From NCBI GenBank assembly GCA_030705945.1, contig JAUZPS010000272.1, positions 1-6,629 of the forward strand: DNA of 6,629 nt, written 5' to 3'. The DNA comes from Bacillota bacterium. GTDB taxonomy: Bacteria > Bacillota > Clostridia > Acetivibrionales > DSM-2933. Positions 4,738 through 6,629 of the stretch are shown piece by piece; the first letter of the stretch is position 1; each line of letters starts with the position of its first letter. Position numbers and translations under genes: made by a program. The notes beneath the pieces are model-generated. The model saw only the letters and a program-made list of their open reading frames with translations. It searched no databases and was not told where the DNA came from.

Positions 4738-6426
4738 ATGGACCATATTCAGAATACCCAATTTTGCCTCCAATTAGCATCAATTATAATGTTTGTAATT
4801 ACTTCTACTTATCTGATACTGAAATGCGAAAGAACGCCGACGCTTATGAGCTTTATTTGCTGTCAGACTGTCGTATTTATATGGACATTTATTTATTCAA
4901 TTGAAAATTTAACAAATCCAGCTTCACATCTAAAAACAATTTTCGTTATTATTGAGTCAATTCCTATAAGTTATCTCGGAACAACATGGCTTACTTTTTG
5001 CTTGAAATATACTGATTTATTTAAAAGGATTTCAAGAAAGATAACATTTATATCTTATATAATTTCATTTTTAACAAGTTTTATGTTTATTACTAATCCT
5101 TATCACAGCATGATCTTTTCTAGAATTGAGACCTATGGATTAGACAGGGAACCGCTTTTCTATATCATAATTGCTATTATTAATTTACAGTATATTTTAG
5201 GAGCAACGCTGCTTGCTTATTATAGTCTTAAAAGAACAGGGGCAAAAAAGCGTCAAGCTTTTTTACTTATAATTGCCACATTGAGTCCATGGATTTGTTC
5301 TGCGCTGACACTTACGCCTATTATACCAAAAGGTTATGATTTAACTCCCGCAAGTTTTTCTATAACATTAAGCCTATCCGCTATTGCTATTTATAAATAT
5401 GATTTTCTCAATATTACTCCAATCGCATTCGAAAAAGTTGTAAATAATATAAAGCAGGCTGTTGTTATACTTGATAATAATAATATTATATGTGAAGTTA
5501 ATAGTATGTTTATTAAAACGTTCTCCTTCAGTTCGCAATTAAAAATCGGAGATAATATTTTGAGGTTAATTGATTTAATGAAGCCTCAAATTTGTTCAAA
5601 TGATGGTAATGAAGGGCTATTTTCAGCTTTAGAGGATATTTGGAGGGCATACCCGTCAGCAGAACTGGAAATGACGGATGGTAGCTTTTTTCAGGTGTAC
5701 ATAAATTATGTTTCAGATAAAAAGGAAAATATTATTGGCAGAATTTTATCATTAACAGATATAACTGAAATAAAAAAACTGTTAATGCAGCTAGAAGAAA
5801 AAAACTTAGCGCTAAAAACTTTAGCTGAAAAATCAGAAGAATTGGCAGTTATTGAGACAAGAAATAATTTTGCGCAAAATGTGTATGATACGTTAGGATA
5901 TCCAATGACTGCGTTGATTTCCGTATTGGAGAGTTCTAATTCAACGGTTGAACATGACGCGGCTAAATCGAAAGAGAAAATTATTGAAGCAACAAACATC
6001 GCCCGAATAAGTATGGAGAGGCTTCGAAGCTCAATAAAAGAGTTTTCGCCAAGCTTTATTGATTCATTAAGAGAGTTGATTAATGAATGGAAAAGTCCTG
6101 GCGTCAACATTGATCTTACAATAATGGGAGCGATTCCAACGCTTAATTTTAAGTACTCCAAATTATTATTGAAGGTGTGCAAAGAAGGGATTACAAATTC
6201 AAAGGCGCATGGCAGGGCAAATAATATAACGGTAATGTTTCATTTTTCCAAGGAGAAAGTAAGGTTATTTATTCTGGATGATGGAATAGGTTGCAAAAAT
6301 ATTATTAAGGGAAAAGGATTAAATGGGATTGATAAGGAAGTATCTGAATTATCAGGGGCCATAAATATAGGATCTGATGGAGAAAAAGGCTTTAACCTTA
6401 ATATGGAATTTCCCTTTCTTGAATAG
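4738..6426 (+). CDS. 7TM-PAS histidine-kinase-like membrane protein lacking the phosphoacceptor His
   Basis: The product is 562 residues from ATG 4738. TTG at 4735 is an alternative start; AGGA at 4725-4728 is the only, weak, ribosome site. Seven hydrophobic segments (about 12-29, 37-55, 66-88, 101-119, 139-162, 173-195, 203-220) form an N-terminal 7TM kinase sensor region. A PAS domain (230-345) ends in LSLTDITEIKK, and a coiled coil (344-375) leads to a HisKA_3-type dimerisation helix and an HATPase_c domain. In the helix, NVYDTLGYPMT (381-391) stands where family members have E-[LIV]-HDTLGHxxT, so Tyr383 replaces the phosphoacceptor His and Tyr388 a second usual His, while Asp384 is kept. 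The ATP-binding motifs look intact: KEGITN (482-487) as N box, DDGIG (514-518) as G1, GKGLNG (525-530) as G2. It probably binds ATP but should not autophosphorylate at the usual site. It is the last gene of the cassette and likely its membrane sensor. Confidence 0.88.
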   Translation: MDHIQNTQFCLQLASIIMFVITSTYLILKCERTPTLMSFICCQTVVFIWTFIYSIENLTNPASHLKTIFVIIESIPISYLGTTWLTFCLKYTDLFKRISRKITFISYIISFLTSFMFITNPYHSMIFSRIETYGLDREPLFYIIIAIINLQYILGATLLAYYSLKRTGAKKRQAFLLIIATLSPWICSALTLTPIIPKGYDLTPASFSITLSLSAIAIYKYDFLNITPIAFEKVVNNIKQAVVILDNNNIICEVNSMFIKTFSFSSQLKIGDNILRLIDLMKPQICSNDGNEGLFSALEDIWRAYPSAELEMTDGSFFQVYINYVSDKKENIIGRILSLTDITEIKKLLMQLEEKNLALKTLAEKSEELAVIETRNNFAQNVYDTLGYPMTALISVLESSNSTVEHDAAKSKEKIIEATNIARISMERLRSSIKEFSPSFIDSLRELINEWKSPGVNIDLTIMGAIPTLNFKYSKLLLKVCKEGITNSKAHGRANNITVMFHFSKEKVRLFILDDGIGCKNIIKGKGLNGIDKEVSELSGAINIGSDGEKGFNLNMEFPFLE

Positions 6427-6438
6427 ATACCTTGATTC

Positions 6439-6523
6439 ATAAGTTGCGAAAAGTTCAGCTTTTGATATTAAAATGCAGACGCATTAACTGCATTTTTAAT
6501 GTAAAATCTTTTTCGCAACTTAT
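6439..6523 (+). repeat. 85-bp palindromic MITE-like element (right copy)
   Basis: Perfect 14-bp terminal inverted repeats, ATAAGTTGCGAAAA (6439-6452) and TTTTCGCAACTTAT (6510-6523), enclose a second hairpin at 6470-6496. A diverged copy in opposite orientation lies at about 2415-2498. There is no coding capacity, which fits a miniature inverted-repeat element or a dispersed palindromic repeat. No clear target-site duplication is visible. It begins 12 bp after the stop of the kinase-like gene. Confidence 0.7.
6470..6497 (+). terminator. Probable terminator hairpin within the palindromic element
   Basis: AAAATGCAG (6470-6478) pairs with CTGCATTTT (6488-6496) around a 9-nt loop, and the right arm ends in five T. 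It sits 44 bp after the stop at 6426 and probably ends the signalling operon. The stem is modest in GC, so efficiency is uncertain. Confidence 0.55.
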
Positions 6524-6524
6524 A

Positions 6525-6629
6525 TATATAAAAAGCACTATTAATCTTACATTTGACGGAGCAAAATAACGAACGCTTTAACGTTATTTTGTGATAGGCA
6601 AATGTAAAAGATTAATTGCTTTTTATATA
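6525..6629 (+). repeat. Second, longer palindromic element reaching the window end
   Basis: TATATAAAAAGCA (6525-6537) is the exact complement of 6617-6629. The arms continue with ATTAATCTT (6540-6548) against AAGATTAAT (6608-6616) and ACATTTG (6549-6555) against CAAATGT (6599-6605), giving 29 pairs with only two 2-nt bulges. Within the loop a further 10-bp hairpin, CAAAATAACG (6562-6571) with CGTTATTTTG (6582-6591), is present. There is no coding capacity. The structure fits a MITE, and the TATATA ends recall TA-target elements, but the right flank is not visible. It abuts the 85-bp element with one base between. Confidence 0.7.

Noticed and set aside
5706..6182. Minus-strand open frame of 158 codons
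   Set aside because: It is antisense to the well-supported kinase-like gene and shows no family motif.

Overview
The window looks like a chromosomal segment of a low-GC Firmicute, most likely a member of Clostridia. The reasons are strongly AT-rich intergenic DNA, purine-rich Shine-Dalgarno (SD) sites of the AGGAGG type, a Gram-positive style plsY-gpsA pair, and signalling proteins with clostridial-type architecture (an N-terminal 7TM histidine kinase and a PAS-LuxR regulator). All genes I accept are on the plus strand. The genus cannot be fixed from the sequence alone.

Region 1 (1-1463) is phospholipid synthesis. It holds the 3' part of plsY (glycerol-3-phosphate acyltransferase, cut by the window edge) and complete gpsA (glycerol-3-phosphate dehydrogenase). 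GpsA makes the glycerol 3-phosphate that PlsY acylates. The genes are 44 bp apart and are probably one operon.

Region 2 (1464-2609) is one gene of unknown function (1651-2388). It encodes a His-rich, apparently cytosolic 245-residue protein. The leader is crowded with inverted repeats, and one of them has an arm that is an exact complement of the gene's Shine-Dalgarno site. A clear intrinsic terminator lies at 2567-2604, inside a longer hyphenated inverted repeat.

Region 3 (2610-6426) is a three-gene signalling cassette. It is preceded by a near-consensus promoter (2761-2788) and a leader of about 240 nt. The genes are a receiver protein with a degenerate GGDEF-like output domain, a PAS-LuxR DNA-binding protein with no receiver, and a 7TM-PAS histidine-kinase-like membrane protein. 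Residues normally needed for chemistry are missing in two of the three proteins. The kinase has Tyr where the phosphoacceptor His should be. The receiver lacks the acidic Mg2+-binding pair but keeps its Asp, and its GGDEF motif reads NDNKY. The kinase ATP-binding motifs and the LuxR DNA-binding helix look intact. This suggests a two-component-like system that signals without ordinary His-to-Asp phosphotransfer, and it is the most interesting content of the window.

Region 4 (6427-6629) contains no gene. It holds two abutting palindromic elements, an 85-bp element with 14-bp perfect terminal inverted repeats and a second, larger palindrome of at least 105 bp that reaches the window end. A diverged copy of the 85-bp element lies in opposite orientation at about 2415-2498, so the two copies bracket the signalling cassette. 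No tRNA, rRNA, CRISPR array or transposase gene was seen.
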